DNA of 64,000 bases from NCBI GenBank assembly GCA_031763025.1, contig JASSKH010000020.1, positions 7,690,667 to 7,754,666 on the forward strand, read 5' to 3'. The DNA is from Macrocystis pyrifera. Taxonomy: Eukaryota; Sar; Phaeophyceae; Laminariales; Laminariaceae. This document shows positions 32,836-44,530 of this stretch, piece after piece. The notes under the pieces are model-generated. The model saw only the letters and a program-made list of their open reading frames with translations, was not told the DNA's origin and ran no database searches. Every line of letters begins with the position of its first letter. The first letter of the stretch is position 1. A program made the position numbers and the translations under genes.

Positions 32836-35219
32836 ACTGCGCGGATTCCTACTCCTACTCATATGTCCATGCCTGAAGACGCTTTTGCTACGAGCGAAAA
32901 CCCCTGGCGCATCGGCATGGTTTGTGCTTTTCTTCCGAGTCAGTTCGAGCCTCCCGCGCGAAGGCGTCGATGACGTTGGAGGGAGTGGATCACCGTGTAG
33001 AGAGAAGAGATGGAGGTTCCTGTCATACTACGATGAGTAACCGATCGGTCTACGAGCTGGGCGCGTGTGCTACAGATCATGTAGGTTTTGAATGTTGACA
33101 TGATTTTCTTTCTAACCTCCTTTGCGCTCGATGGCGTGATAACAGGCTTAAACTCACCATGTTTGTGACGACGTAGAAACAACATTTCACATTCTTCATG
33201 CGAATAGGCGTGGAAGCAGTGTGAAACCTACTGCTAGCTTCGCATGGGATGGTTGAAATAACTAGATAACTTGTGCTTTCTGGTTCAAAGCAGTGAATGA
33301 CAACGTTCTGTGTGTGATGGCGCAGACGACAGTGTTTTTATGTCGTTTTGCACTCACAGGGAAGAACAAAGCTGGTAGGTATGAGTTCGAGCTTCGCGTG
33401 TGGGAGCGTGAAACTGGACTGCACACTCGTACGTGCTACGCATGTGAATGATCACCAGCAGGTTCCTTACCTGTTTCGCGCTTGAATGGGTGAAAAAGCA
33501 GTCCTCCTTGTAGTATTCCTTTCAAACACAATTGATGAAAATCGATGTCGATGCCGTCGGATCGATGCTGATTGTCTGCTTCATGAAAAAACGATTATCT
33601 CCAAGTAATAACTTGAAAGGCTGATGGTTCCGCGGAATCCGAGTAGATTTGTCGAATTGACGACGACGTCGTCCCGTGGTGCGAGTCGATCTCTAGATCA
33701 AACTGCTAGGCTGATGACCTGAAACATTATGTATATTTCGAGGCTCTGTCGCTGCTACGATTAGATAGCAGAGATGGCATATAATTTTCTGCGGAGATCA
33801 CTTTGAATTTTGCGCCTATGTTGCCATTATGGAATGAAGAATGGTCCCAGAGTTCAAGAAGAGACGACAAGAAGAGAGGCGGAGAAGAGGGGAGAGGCGA
33901 TCATTAGTCATCGTGTCCGACACTTGATCACCTCGGGACAACCCATATACTACGGGCAAGTGAAGTCTACCGTAGCCCGTACTGGTTACTTGGACATTCT
34001 CTGCGCACAACGGTATGGTAGCGTTATAGCAACGTTCTTAGTATCGTTACTCATGTTGGTGAATTCGATATAGAATGGACTGTACTACGAGTAAGACAGA
34101 CTCGTCAACTATACACGGATAGACGTATCCCTGCGTAGTGACTGCACTTCCGAAAATAAATATGTTATGTGTATCTGCGTGCAATTACAAACAAGTGCAA
34201 GCATCTCCGAATGTTGTTCGTCCCTTGGGTTGAATGTGTTTTGCTCGTCGATACCATTGACACCTGATATCGCTGCGGTATTGAGAGCCAGGCACACATC
34301 GGCTGGAACAAGGTTTCTTGCGCATTCAAATCCTTCGTCCGAGGGGACGTTCACCTAGGAAAATTCGATGCGCTACGTGTCGAGTTCCGTGTTGTGTTGA
34401 TTGCTAAAGCATACCCTATGATTACGATCGAACGCGAGTGTTTCTATGTTCGACGTCGTTATTTGGGACACCCTTCTGAGTCGCTGTCGGTGTATCCACG
34501 TACGGCAACGATGATCTCCGACGAATTGAAAGCGGAATAACATCACGCATTAGCCATCAGATGCCTGCTTGTGGCTCCACGCTTGCCGGTAGTGACTGAG
34601 GGTGTGCGAGTCTGCAACTCAAAGCTGTTAGTGCGACAGTACTGCCGGGGGTGTATCATGAAAAAAGATTGAGTGAAGATAAACAAGACGCTGCAAACAC
34701 GATAAAACAAACGTTGTTATCCGCCATCCGGCACAACACCGCATAACTTGTTCGTACAACAGCAAGAAGCACTACAAAGTTCTTTGTACGAGACGCTCAA
34801 CGTCCGTACTGTATACGTCGTGCACAGATAGATACAAATGACATAGTTGAGCAGCAGTCGATCGAGTTCATGGACAGTACGAAGCGCCGGCGATGAGGTT
34901 ACCGCAGCAACCTCAGCAGCAGCGAGCAGTAGCAGCATGGCGAAAAGTGTACGTATCATATGAATACTGTGCTGCACGAACACCTCAACCGAAATCCCAA
35001 GTGAATGTCCATTGCGAGACGGTACTTGTACAGCTTCCGAAGCAGATGGATCCGTCTACCAGCTTTACGATTCGGAGACGTGTCACCAAGAGGGTGTGGC
35101 TTGCGTAATAACCGTTATCACGGGGGTCAGCAGCAAAAGCCTATCCCAGACATAGCAGCAGGGGAAGAATAGCACGGCAGCACCACATACATAGCAGCAA
35201 CATCAGATAATCAGCGACA

Positions 35220-36970
35220 GTAGCAGGGGCAGCAGCACCACCACATCCTGCACGCCCGAAGCTACCCCTTGCACAACTGTCGAGGCAGGAGAGCCCTGTG
35301 ACTCACGGGGAGGAAAAATATAATAATATATCTCGGGCCGACCTGCTTCTGTGGGGGGGACTGTGTAAAAAGCAGCAGCAGCAACAACAGAACAACGCAG
35401 CAGCTGAAATATCAGAGCTGCAGCAAATTAGCGGCAATGCCAGCAGCGGCAGTTCATCACGCACGCCCGAGGCCGGCCTCGGCACAGCAGTCGAAGAAGG
35501 GGAGCAAGGTGGGCCACGACGAGAAAAATATATATTGGCGACCCCGATGGAGTTATTTGGTAGTAGGTAAATATCGTCCTTTCTAAAGTCAAGTTCTGGA
35601 CTCGAGTCTCCACAAATACGTGATCGTGCTCGAACAGTAGGGACTTTTTTGCTTAAGGCGACGATGGCACCCAAGCCTCGCCTGGTCCCCGGATTCCGGT
35701 GACTCTAATTATTAGATGTTTTATTGGAACAGAAGATGTCACCGTTATTTCAACAGGCTGTGTTTAGAACTTCGGCTGGTTCGTGCTTACCGGAGAGCGA
35801 CGGTCACTTGCTAGAGGTTTGTCACAGCAGCTTATGTTTATCTCGAGATATATGACCCACAGATTCTCAATAGAGGCCTATACCTCGACGTTGAAGTGAT
35901 GCAGCGATAGAAATTGGTCAATATCAGGAGAGCACCAAATGAGACAAAACAACCGTCAATTGAACGTTTGGAATTTCACTCGCGAACCGCCACAGCTCTT
36001 GAGGAAACCTACAACCCACGCAACTGAGAAACGCTCCACATGAAGCGTGGGTGCACGTCGGGTGCGCCAGCCGGCATGCGTAGGCAGCCAGAAACCACCC
36101 ACAATATATCTTCGTGTACTCCAAATTACGAGCTAGGAGCTCTACAAGCTCGCTATAACGCTCAAATATGTCATTTCACGCAAGGGGCATAGCACAACGG
36201 CCAAACTACCGATGAAGAAATGGCCTCACTAAATGTGTCTGTCTTCCAGGCGGATTATATATTTCTTCTGTAGTCATCGTCGAAGATGCTGCGACAGAAA
36301 AAACTACGTTCCCATGATGGGTAAAGTAGGCCGAAAAATGTGCATAAAAGGGCTATAAAGTTCGGGTGTTCTGTATCTATACGTCAACTATTCTACATAT
36401 TCGAAATACAGGTGTTTGTTGGAAATCTTTTACTCTCATCCAAATCGTACGCATATGTTTACCAAACTCCTACGCGCGGGTACATGACGACACATTCCGG
36501 AGGCTGCTGGCGTCGCCTTAAACGTTTGACAAGCCGATTGCGCGAGAACGTGATTTTTCCAAAATTCGATAAATAATCGACGGGCGTTGGGAACGCAGAA
36601 CCCTCTGCGCGATAAAAATGATCGCACCTGCAGGGAGGGAAAGTGACAACACCTGTCACCACGGTTTATCCGAAAGTTGCAAACTAACAGTGAAAGTGAA
36701 AGAAAAAAAAAACAAAAAAAATACCAACACCCCTCGAGGTACAGCAACGAAACATTTCGCAGGCTGACCAAATCCACGAAGGGAGCCGCACGAGCGGCAG
36801 CAGCCGAACAGCACATAATCGGTGGTACTTGGTAGCAGAGGCAGCAGCAAAGAAGCGGCGGCGGCGACAAGAGCGGCAAGCGCTACATCACGGACGCCCG
36901 AGGCCGCCCCGGTACAGCAGTCGGCACAGGGAGCACGGTGGGGCACGACAAGGAAAGGCATACTCACCCC
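35220..36970. repeat. Dispersed CAG/CGCCCGAGGCC repeat traces
   Basis: Related fragments lie at 35245-35285, 35455-35525 and 36880-36960, with a weaker one at 37905-37975. Landmarks are CATCACG.ACGCCCGAGGCC, ACAGCAGTCG and GGTGGG.CACGAC. Confidence 0.5.
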
Positions 36971-37252
36971 CTGTACTGTCATCAACGAAGCTTATTGCAG
37001 GTTGACCTACTCCATCAGAAAGCTGCGTGAGGTGTGCAAAAGAAACACGACGTTGTCGTCGTACCTCATCGTAACCCTTGCACGTACTCATTCATACATT
37101 TTGCTCCGTTCTTGGCGGTTGTATGACAAAAATAACAACGCTTTCGAAACATAACCGAAACTCTACGCTTCGTGTGATACTGCCTGCTGCAAAAAACGAA
37201 AGCGTAGACACCGTTTTTAACCTCAACCGCCGTCTCCCCCGCGGCGTGGGCT

Positions 37253-37292
37253 CATCCGTTTCGGTAGAAACGCATCCGTTTCGGTAGAAACG
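37253..37292. repeat. 20-bp tandem duplication with an internal palindrome
   Basis: CATCCGTTTCGGTAGAAACG occurs twice in succession; CGTTTCGGTAGAAACG is itself palindromic. Confidence 0.8.
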
Positions 37293-39046
37293 AAGGACTC
37301 CGTCTGCCTGCCTCACGCAGCTTGGTCGCCCGGCGCGCACAGCAACCGAAGAGGCTCGCGACGTCCTGTTTGCGACCGCGTGCAGCCCATGAACACAAAC
37401 TGTATTCACCATAAACGCATGCTTCCACACGTAAAATAGCCCGAGTCGTTAATTCGATACCCATGTCTCCAACGGCTAATCCTCGACGCACGCGCAATGA
37501 CGGGGCACAAGACCGCCCACTCTGGCCCATATTTCTCGCGTTCTTGCCGCCATTACTGTCAAACGCCACCGAGGCTGCGGCCGCTTCCGCTTTGGTCGAA
37601 GTGAAAGAGGTCCATTGTGGGCGATGGCGTGGAAATCAGAATAGTTTCTATCGTCACGAGCGAGCATAGTTGTCGGTTGACGACACATTCCCCTCTTGAC
37701 AAACAGCTATCAAGGACATCCCAACGCTAAATGCACTTATATTTTGGAAAAGGGTTTTATAAGCTAAAGGTAAGTCTCGTGGGGAAAAGGTACGTTACGC
37801 CGTCAACCAAAATTTTGGTTACGAAATGTGATAAATCAAGTATCAACCACTCAACTGGTCCAACTCACAGCTGATCAATTTGAAATGTTTCTGTATAAAT
37901 CGAGCACAGCACACCCAGGCAGCCGGCGGCCAGGGCACGGTGCAACCATGCCCGAGGCCGCCCGCTACACAGTCGGGTTCGGGGATCACGACGAGGTAGT
38001 TTCGTCCCTTAAGGCGAACCTCATCTCGCGTCAGCGCGAACAGCGCAAACAAATTACGGTCTACAAACCTTGAAGAGCGTTCATAGTACCGGCATAGCAA
38101 TATCGTACATTTATTTCGTGTTTCCGAAAGGATGGCCTGATCGGAGTTACTGGCCTTCGCATCTAAGGGATGTTTCTACCGATTGCTGTAGCGAAATACC
38201 TGGTGTCTGCTATTATCTGCTATTCTTCGTGCCCGACGAAGGGTATGTAGCATGACGTTCTGCGCTGATTAGTCCAAAGCACTCCGAAATACATACCAGT
38301 ACTTGTTCCAGTTGGGTGTATTGAATGCGTTCGGGCATCCTACGGGTGTCTCCACTTACCTAAGCGATGCAAACAAAAGTTGTCGGTACAATTTATGCGT
38401 CACTCCAACTATGTGTGAGGTGTGCTATGGTTTTTAACAAGAGACACATGTCGCGGCCGTGGTGAACCTACGTACTTGTTTCTGAGGCGTTTTACTGCAG
38501 GACCGCTGCACATCACACTAACACTCAGCTGTGTCCAACCCGGCCGCCTATACTTCTAGGTAGGTACTCCATCATACATTCATTTGTCATCGGACAATGT
38601 CCAACGCTTCTCCCCATACATTTTTGTATCAACAGATGAAGGAAACCCACAATCCAAAGACTTCATATATTAATGTTACCAAATCAGATCTAAACAACGA
38701 AAAACGTTGTAAAAACGCAAATAGATCGTGTTCTAACAATGTTAGGTAGATTTGCTCCGGTTCGGGAGCCCCGGCCAATACAAAGGTCTCCGAAAAGAAG
38801 CATTAAATATCGTAGCACCCGTCAGGAGAACCGCTTGTGGTTTTAGAGCCTTGTAGATCGTAGAGCTTGCTTCCATATTTGATATTTTGGCATTATGTAT
38901 CAAGACACCGAGGGGTTCTGTATTCTAGTTACGCTTTAGTATGTGGGTGGTATAATTGTCATTAACGCTGCGTACTGTCAGATGGAAAATGCGATATTAA
39001 TATACTTGAGGAATACAGAAGAGGACGGACCAAATATCAGGAAAGT

Positions 39047-39322
39047 TTGAATTTCAGATGTTTACAAAACAATCCGGAAACTCTGGAGCACGAAAAAAGA
39101 TATCTGGAGCCCCCCCTCCTGAACGTTCAGGAAATTCTGAATAAAACGATTTTGGATAATGAAGGCGCTAAGCACGGAGCCCGTGCCCGCTCAGTTATTC
39201 ATCACGCGTTAAACCTTGTCGCATCGCTTACATTACCAATGGCGAACACAGGAACATGGCGAGTGGCAAATACACCGGATGACGAACGCATGAAATATCT
39301 GCTTATGCACAGAACACTGCTA
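39047..39322 (+). pseudogene. Open frame cut by a MITE, unrecognised
   Basis: A frame of 92 codons (MNFRCLQNNPETLEHEKRYL up to MKYLLMHRTLLL) runs without stops into MITE copy 11. Composition is protein-like. The following sequence belongs to a diverged repeat also found at 40630, so this may be the end of a mobile-element gene. No conserved motif is recognised. Confidence 0.3.
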
Positions 39323-39427
39323 TTACGGGGGAACATAGTAAATAGGACCAAATACTGATAGTAAAACTAGCTAAACATGCAGGTGTTTGTGTATCCCGTA
39401 GGTCCTATATGATAGGGTCCCCCGTAA
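39323..39427 (+). mobile_element. Palindromic MITE copy 11, intact TA target duplication
   Basis: Same family, plus orientation, with TA on both sides. It interrupts the open frame running from 39047 to the MITE edge. Confidence 0.9.
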
Positions 39428-39449
39428 TAATGCAGGGGTCGTTGTGTTG

Positions 39450-39830
39450 GATTATCCAGGTGCACAGGTGCTTGGCGCGTTGACTACTTCAATCACAGTG
39501 TTCGGAGATGATGCAGAAAGCCATGAGGCTGGTCGAAAGAGAAAATAGATCATGGTATTCTAAAAATAGATATGGGAGCAAAGGGGGGCATCCTGTCTCC
39601 GTTACTCTGGAACTCTGAAACACTAACCACCCATAAAATAATGCCACCCGACGGAGGAACATAACTATGTCCCAAGACGATTTGCAGCTAATGGATCACA
39701 CCGCCCAGCCAATCAAACTAGATCAGACATGGGCCAGATTATGAGTAATGGTTATGTTTTGCAGCCTCCCTAGCCGCGGCATACTGTCATGATAGTAGTG
39801 ACAATGTCACACAAAGTCCACAACCGTCCA
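39450..39830. repeat. Diverged retroelement-like repeat, copy 1
   Basis: It shares with 40630-40787 the run CAGGTGCTTGG.GCGTT and GCCATGAGGCTG. It shares with 42100-42240 the run GGAACATAACT, TGGCGCGACTATGAG-like sequence and GGTTATGTTTTGCA-like sequence. Confidence 0.5.
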
Positions 39831-40050
39831 TCATAAAAATAATTTTGTGTTGACATCACAAGTAAAGTTCCATCACTCTTGATACAGAAATTCCAAAACC
39901 CGTCAGAGAACAAAACAGTATCCTCTCTGTTGTTGAAACACCATGCTCATTCAAAATTCAAAGCCTCATATTCTACCCGAATTCCACAAGGGTGCTGGAG
40001 TAATCTTGAACAACACTCGATTGACGTAAGTAATGCCTTCCATCAACGAT

Positions 40051-40168
40051 GATCAAATTACCATCAGCTCGAGGGAATAGATCGACATGAGTTTACCGCA
40101 GTAGTTCCAGATCAAAATACCATCAGCTCGAGGGAATAGATCGACATGAGTTTACCGCAGTAGTTCCA
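40051..40168. repeat. Perfect-looking 59-bp tandem duplication
   Basis: Units 40051-40109 and 40110-40168 differ at one base (GATCAAATT versus GATCAAAAT). Confidence 0.95.
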
Positions 40169-40787
40169 TACCAACAACAGGACAAGACGCGTGACCCACT
40201 CCCCACTGTGTACACATCACCATTCAAATTCCGAAACTTCTGACTCGAAATATCAACCCCCCCGAAGTCAATTAAATACCACTCAAGCCCCTCGACGATT
40301 CATCAGTGAGCACCAAATCTGTGTCTTCATTTCGAACCAACTACGAAGCCACAGACGTATCAACTGCAGATAAGCCTTTTGACATCGACCTCCCAATGTG
40401 TTGCCAAGTCTGGCACGAGAACATGCCTACTGCAGACGACCAAAACTCAAAGCAGCAATAGAAAATGCACAAGTACACACACGTAATGCCATGAACTATT
40501 GATCTTCTCCCTGCGTTGGCACACATTATTTAGGACAGTTCTGTAGAACCTAATATCTACAACAGTACAAATGGAAACCTGCTTGATTCGAGCGGATGAG
40601 GGGGGGGGGGGGGGGGTCTCCTGGAAATCATATACCATCCAGGGGAACAGGTGCTTGGTGCGTTACCTCGTTCATTCAGATCGGTCGGCGATGATGGTGA
40701 AGGCCATGAGGCTGATAGAAACAGCTAAAGAAAAACCGACAATATATTGGAGAGCGTCTACGCAAAATTAAATAAGGTACGAAACTT

Positions 40788-41840
40788 GCTTATCTATTTT
40801 CCCGTTGTCGACGACTAATCATAACACAATAAATTTTGAATAAAAATGACGAACTTACTTTACGCATTGGATCGAATATTATACTATTAATAGAGCCATA
40901 TTTGCGTCATGTGATACTCGACCGCTGCATTATGTTCGTCAACAATTATCCGGACGCTTCAGATTGGCCAAGCTTGCCTCGAGAGTGGTCTCGGGTTATT
41001 TCTTCTACCGGCAGGGTTTTGCGAGAAGAATCGCTGCCGCTGCTACTGCATGCCTCTGTTGCCTGCGGCTGCAGCAGATAGATAGGTTAGTTGCTGCAGC
41101 TGCTGCTGTACGTACGGACTACCGCTACGGCATGTAGTATGTTTGCTGCTGCTGCAAGTAAGCGTGCTGCTTGCTGCTGTGCTGCTCCTCCAAGCGCTGC
41201 GGCATTCAAGCACTGTGGTAAGCAAGCGCTGCTGCAAACGAGCGCTGTTGCACAAGCAATCGGTCGCAAGGAAGCGCTGCTGTAAGGAAGCGCTCCTGCA
41301 AGCACGCGCTTCTGCAAGCAAGCGCGGCTCTAAGCAAGAAAACCGCTTCAAGCAAGTACTACTACAAGCGCTGCCGCAAGGACTGCTGCTGCTTGCGGCG
41401 GCTGCTGTTACTGCTGCTGTGAGCGCGTGCAACCTTTGGCCTCCACGCGCTTGATCTTTACCGCTAAGGCTCCTTTTCGGGCAGAGAGGCCAATAAAGAA
41501 TAAGGAATGCGATCTTCTAGTTGTGGTTGCTTGCACAGTGAGTGTCAAGGAGCGAATAATAGACCGCACTTCTACCTGTCGGTGGTTGCTGCCGCCTACT
41601 GCTTCTGCAGCTTGCTGCTGCTGCTGATGCTGCTGCTGCTGCCCACTGCAGGTTGGTACTGCTGCCTGCTCGACTTCTGTTCTCTCTTGTCTTGCAAGGG
41701 CTGCCGTTGCTGTAAGTCTTTTTTTTTTTTCAAGCGAGGGATCCATAATTTACTTTTTTTTCGTCCGCGATCATGCGCAAGCCGGAAGGTTTTCGGTCAT
41801 GATTTCTTTCCGACCACAATCCTTGAAAAAAACAAAATAT
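40788..41840. repeat. CTG/GCAAGCG-rich dispersed element, copy 2
   Basis: Second copy, inserted into an older diverged repeat whose halves lie at about 40630-40787 and 41880-42300. The shared landmark AGATTGGCCAAGCTTGCC corresponds to GGATCGGCCAAGCTTGCC in copy 1. Confidence 0.7.
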
Positions 41841-41954
41841 TATGCCCAGACACTACCACATAATATTATTGTAGTTATAGACAAGAGAGGGAAAGAGGAA
41901 ATCACATCCCCTTTACTCTTGGACTCTTGAAAGGTATCCACATACACATGTTAT

Positions 41955-42085
41955 AAGGCTTAGGTCGGTTGAGCGAATGGTTAACCTTTTACCAGTGACC
42001 CAACGGAGTAAGACTTTAACATACAGCGTCTATCTGCACGACATGGGTCGTCGGTCGGGATTTCGAATCTCACGTCCACCATGAA
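41955..42085 (+). repeat. tRNA-like insert in the split repeat
   Basis: GGTCGGTTGAGCGAATGGTTAA resembles an A box, and GGGATTTCGAATCTCAC a B box about 85 bp later. It is absent from the matching copy at 39450-39830. Confidence 0.35.
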
Positions 42086-42739
42086 ATGTGCAGCATATCG
42101 GCGGAACATAACTTTCTAGGTAGATAAATTGCAGCTACATAGATCACACGGCGACCTGCAAACCAAACCACATCAGACATTGGCGCGACTATGAGCAACG
42201 GCTTTGTTCTGCACCCTATTTTGGCAGTATGGCACTGATGACGATACCAACGACTCCAAGGCCTCTCCCAACATTAGTATTTTACTCAATGGAAGATGAT
42301 ACAAGATTCCCCTTCGGAAGGTGCCCAGGGGAGTGGCGCAAGGACGGATTGTTACTCGTATGAAATAACTGCACACTTGTTTAGAACTGCAGCATGAATA
42401 ACTTCATCGGAAAATCCACTCATGTGAAGAACACACACATATTTTTGAGGGCAGACGATATACTGCTGGTTGTGGAGTTAGTGTGGGATCATTACCACTA
42501 CAATAGTATGAAATAGGGTATACCGATAAGTGGGTAATGATCCTGAACAGATGATTCGCGGCGATCAATTCAATGATTGCGGTGTAAGCGTAAGTACGAT
42601 ACGTCGCGTGTGGTCGAGGTTGCTACGTAATACTTTGTGTCCGGCTGATCAAAATCCAGCGCATAAAAAACATATTCCGCAAAATAGATTATTGTTGGCG
42701 CTGAGGGTAAACACATGGTGTCACAGATACAGTGGATGC

Positions 42740-43620
42740 TCGAGAACAGTTCGTAGTCCGAGCACTGAGAGTGTTGAGTACTGGCGGCCAAAATATTGTG
42801 AGTAATGAGAAAGCCCGCGGATTGCGAGTACTGGGAAGGCCCAACTGCTGAGAGTACTGAGAGTATGAGCAGTACCGAACCCCGAGAGCACAGGCAAATA
42901 TGCACCCACTGTACCGAAACACGAGGTGCTTGGAGTACAGGAAATGTCCGCAGTACAGAACCTAGAGATACTGAGAGCATTCGCAGCACACAATCCAAGC
43001 AGTTCGACTATATTCCCGGCATACTACAGGTGCTCTAAGTACTCGAGTTGTCGCCAGCGAAAGTAATTTGCTCCATCTCCCACACTCGTGGGACCATCTG
43101 TGAGTGTTCGTGCCGAACAATGGGTCTGACAATTGTCGACACACTGCGCAGACGGTCGAAGTATACGTCAACTTCCAAGTATATTGGACATATTGAGAGT
43201 ATTTCGATACTGCGAGTACTCGCAGTACGAACATTACCAACGTGCAAAATACTGCTCTAAGATATCTGCAATGTGTTTTGAAATTGAGTAAAAAGCACAA
43301 GTCGCCAGCTGTATGGGTACTTATGTAGCGTAGATGACAAACTGTGCTTGATAGTATTTTCGTTGCCGAGGATCGACCCGCACGATCCTGATAGTACTTG
43401 CAGTACTCGCAGCACAGAACCCCGAGGAGATACTTGAAGCACAACAGGGAGTATCCACAGCAGCAGCTGTAGAAAAACCCGAACTTGTGCGGACCCGAAA
43501 GTATCCCCAGAGTAGTACCCGTAGCAGGACAGAACCTCGAAAATACTGCGAGTACTCGCAGTGTCTGCTGCAATAAACCCGAAACACTGCGAGTGCATGA
43601 AGTACCGACAGTATTTTTTC
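42740..43620. repeat. Field of AGTACT-rich degenerate repeats
   Basis: The motifs GAGTACTCGCAGTAC and CAGAACC(C/T)CGAGA recur many times at irregular spacing, for example around 42825-42890, 42935-42985, 43195-43235, 43400-43430 and 43530-43565. Confidence 0.6.
43299..43400. repeat. Inverted copy of 43787-43885
   Basis: The reverse complement reads AGGATCGTGCGGGTCGATCC and TACTATCAAGCACAGTTTGT, matching 43787-43885 with few changes. The two form a hairpin with a ~390-bp loop. Confidence 0.75.
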
Positions 43621-43786
43621 AAGAACACCTTGATTTAGTCACAAGTATTGGGAGCAGCTGTAGAAGGTTGAGGTATGAATGCAACCCATATCTAATTGAG
43701 CCCAAACTCCGTTGCCTAGTACTTCAGAAAAGAAAGGTGGGCATAGTGGTACAACATAAGTCTAAAATTGAATATAAAAAAATTAG

Positions 43787-43885
43787 GATCGTGCGAGTCA
43801 ATCCTCGCAACGAAAATACTATCAAGCGCAGTTTGTCATGGCATCTACCTGGTACGCTACAGAGGTACTCATACAACTGGCACGA
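43787..43885. repeat. Partner of the inverted copy at 43299-43400
   Basis: It reads AGGATCGTGCGAGTCAATCC, ATACTATCAAGCGCAGTTTG and AGGTACTCATACAACTGGC. Confidence 0.75.
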
Positions 43886-44034
43886 TGCGTAAACCACTGC
43901 AAGATCTCTGTTGTTTGGAAAAAATATGGAAAAAGCTCTCCGATCAGAATAACCCTTAGAGTAGCTTGTACAGGTATACAACTGCATGTATAGCAGTCCT
44001 GCTGTAAAATGTCATGTGATACGAACATATATAT

Positions 44035-44530
44035 TTGAAGATATCGCATGGCCGAAACGGGCCAGGACTTAAGGAGATATCTGGCATCCTGGTGCACCCG
44101 CAAAACGTTCAGATCGCTGTCGCAAATTTGCCTTATTTGCGACGCGCGTGTCGCAAATACCGTATATGCGACACCGCGACGTGGTTGCTGCACACGCTCC
44201 GGATCGGCGACATACTACCAGTAGAGTCTCAGCATGGAGTACGGCTACCATTGAAGCCATCATGTAGCCAAACGGGCCAGTACTCGAGAAGATATGGGGT
44301 ATCAAGGTACATCCCGCCGAATCTCCTGGCTGGTGTCGCAAATAGGCCTTACTTGCGACACGCGTGTCGCCAATGCCGTATTTGCGACACCGCGCCGTAG
44401 TTGCCACACACGCGTTGTGTCGGTAACGCACTGCCATTAGAGTCTCTACACGGTGTAGGGCAACCATTTAAGCTATCGTGCAGCCAAAACTGGCCAGTAC
44501 TCGAGGAGATATGGGGTATACACGGTCAGA
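44035..44530 (+). repeat. Left array of the ~220-bp TTTGCGACA palindromic repeat
   Basis: There are two units and part of a third. Each carries GCC(G)AAACGGGCCAG, then GGAGATAT, a palindromic core TGTCGCAAATA..TATTTGCGACA with CGCGTGTCGC, and AGAGTCTC...ACCATT. It is inverted relative to 46000-46430. Confidence 0.8.

Larger units (their letters stand above)
32836..39046. other. No gene recognised
   Basis: Composition is more balanced than in the left third. The best frame is minus 34357-34160, opening after an acceptor-like TTTTCCTAG with VNVPSDEGFECARN, but it has no family or donor support. Traces of the CAG/CGCCCGAGGCC repeat lie at 35.2-38 kb. Confidence 0.5.
40630..42500. repeat. Diverged retroelement-like repeat, copy 2, split by two insertions
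   Basis: It matches 39450-39830 in pieces. It is interrupted by the CTG-rich element (40788-41840) and by a tRNA-like insert (about 41955-42085). Near 42420-42480 a short plus-strand frame reads NFIGKSTHVKN then FLRADDILLVVE, weakly like the DD core of a reverse transcriptase. Confidence 0.4.

Noticed and set aside
34160-34357. Minus-strand exon beginning VNVPSDEGFECARN
   Set aside because: Good acceptor-like TTTTCCTAG but no convincing donor, family or neighbouring exon.
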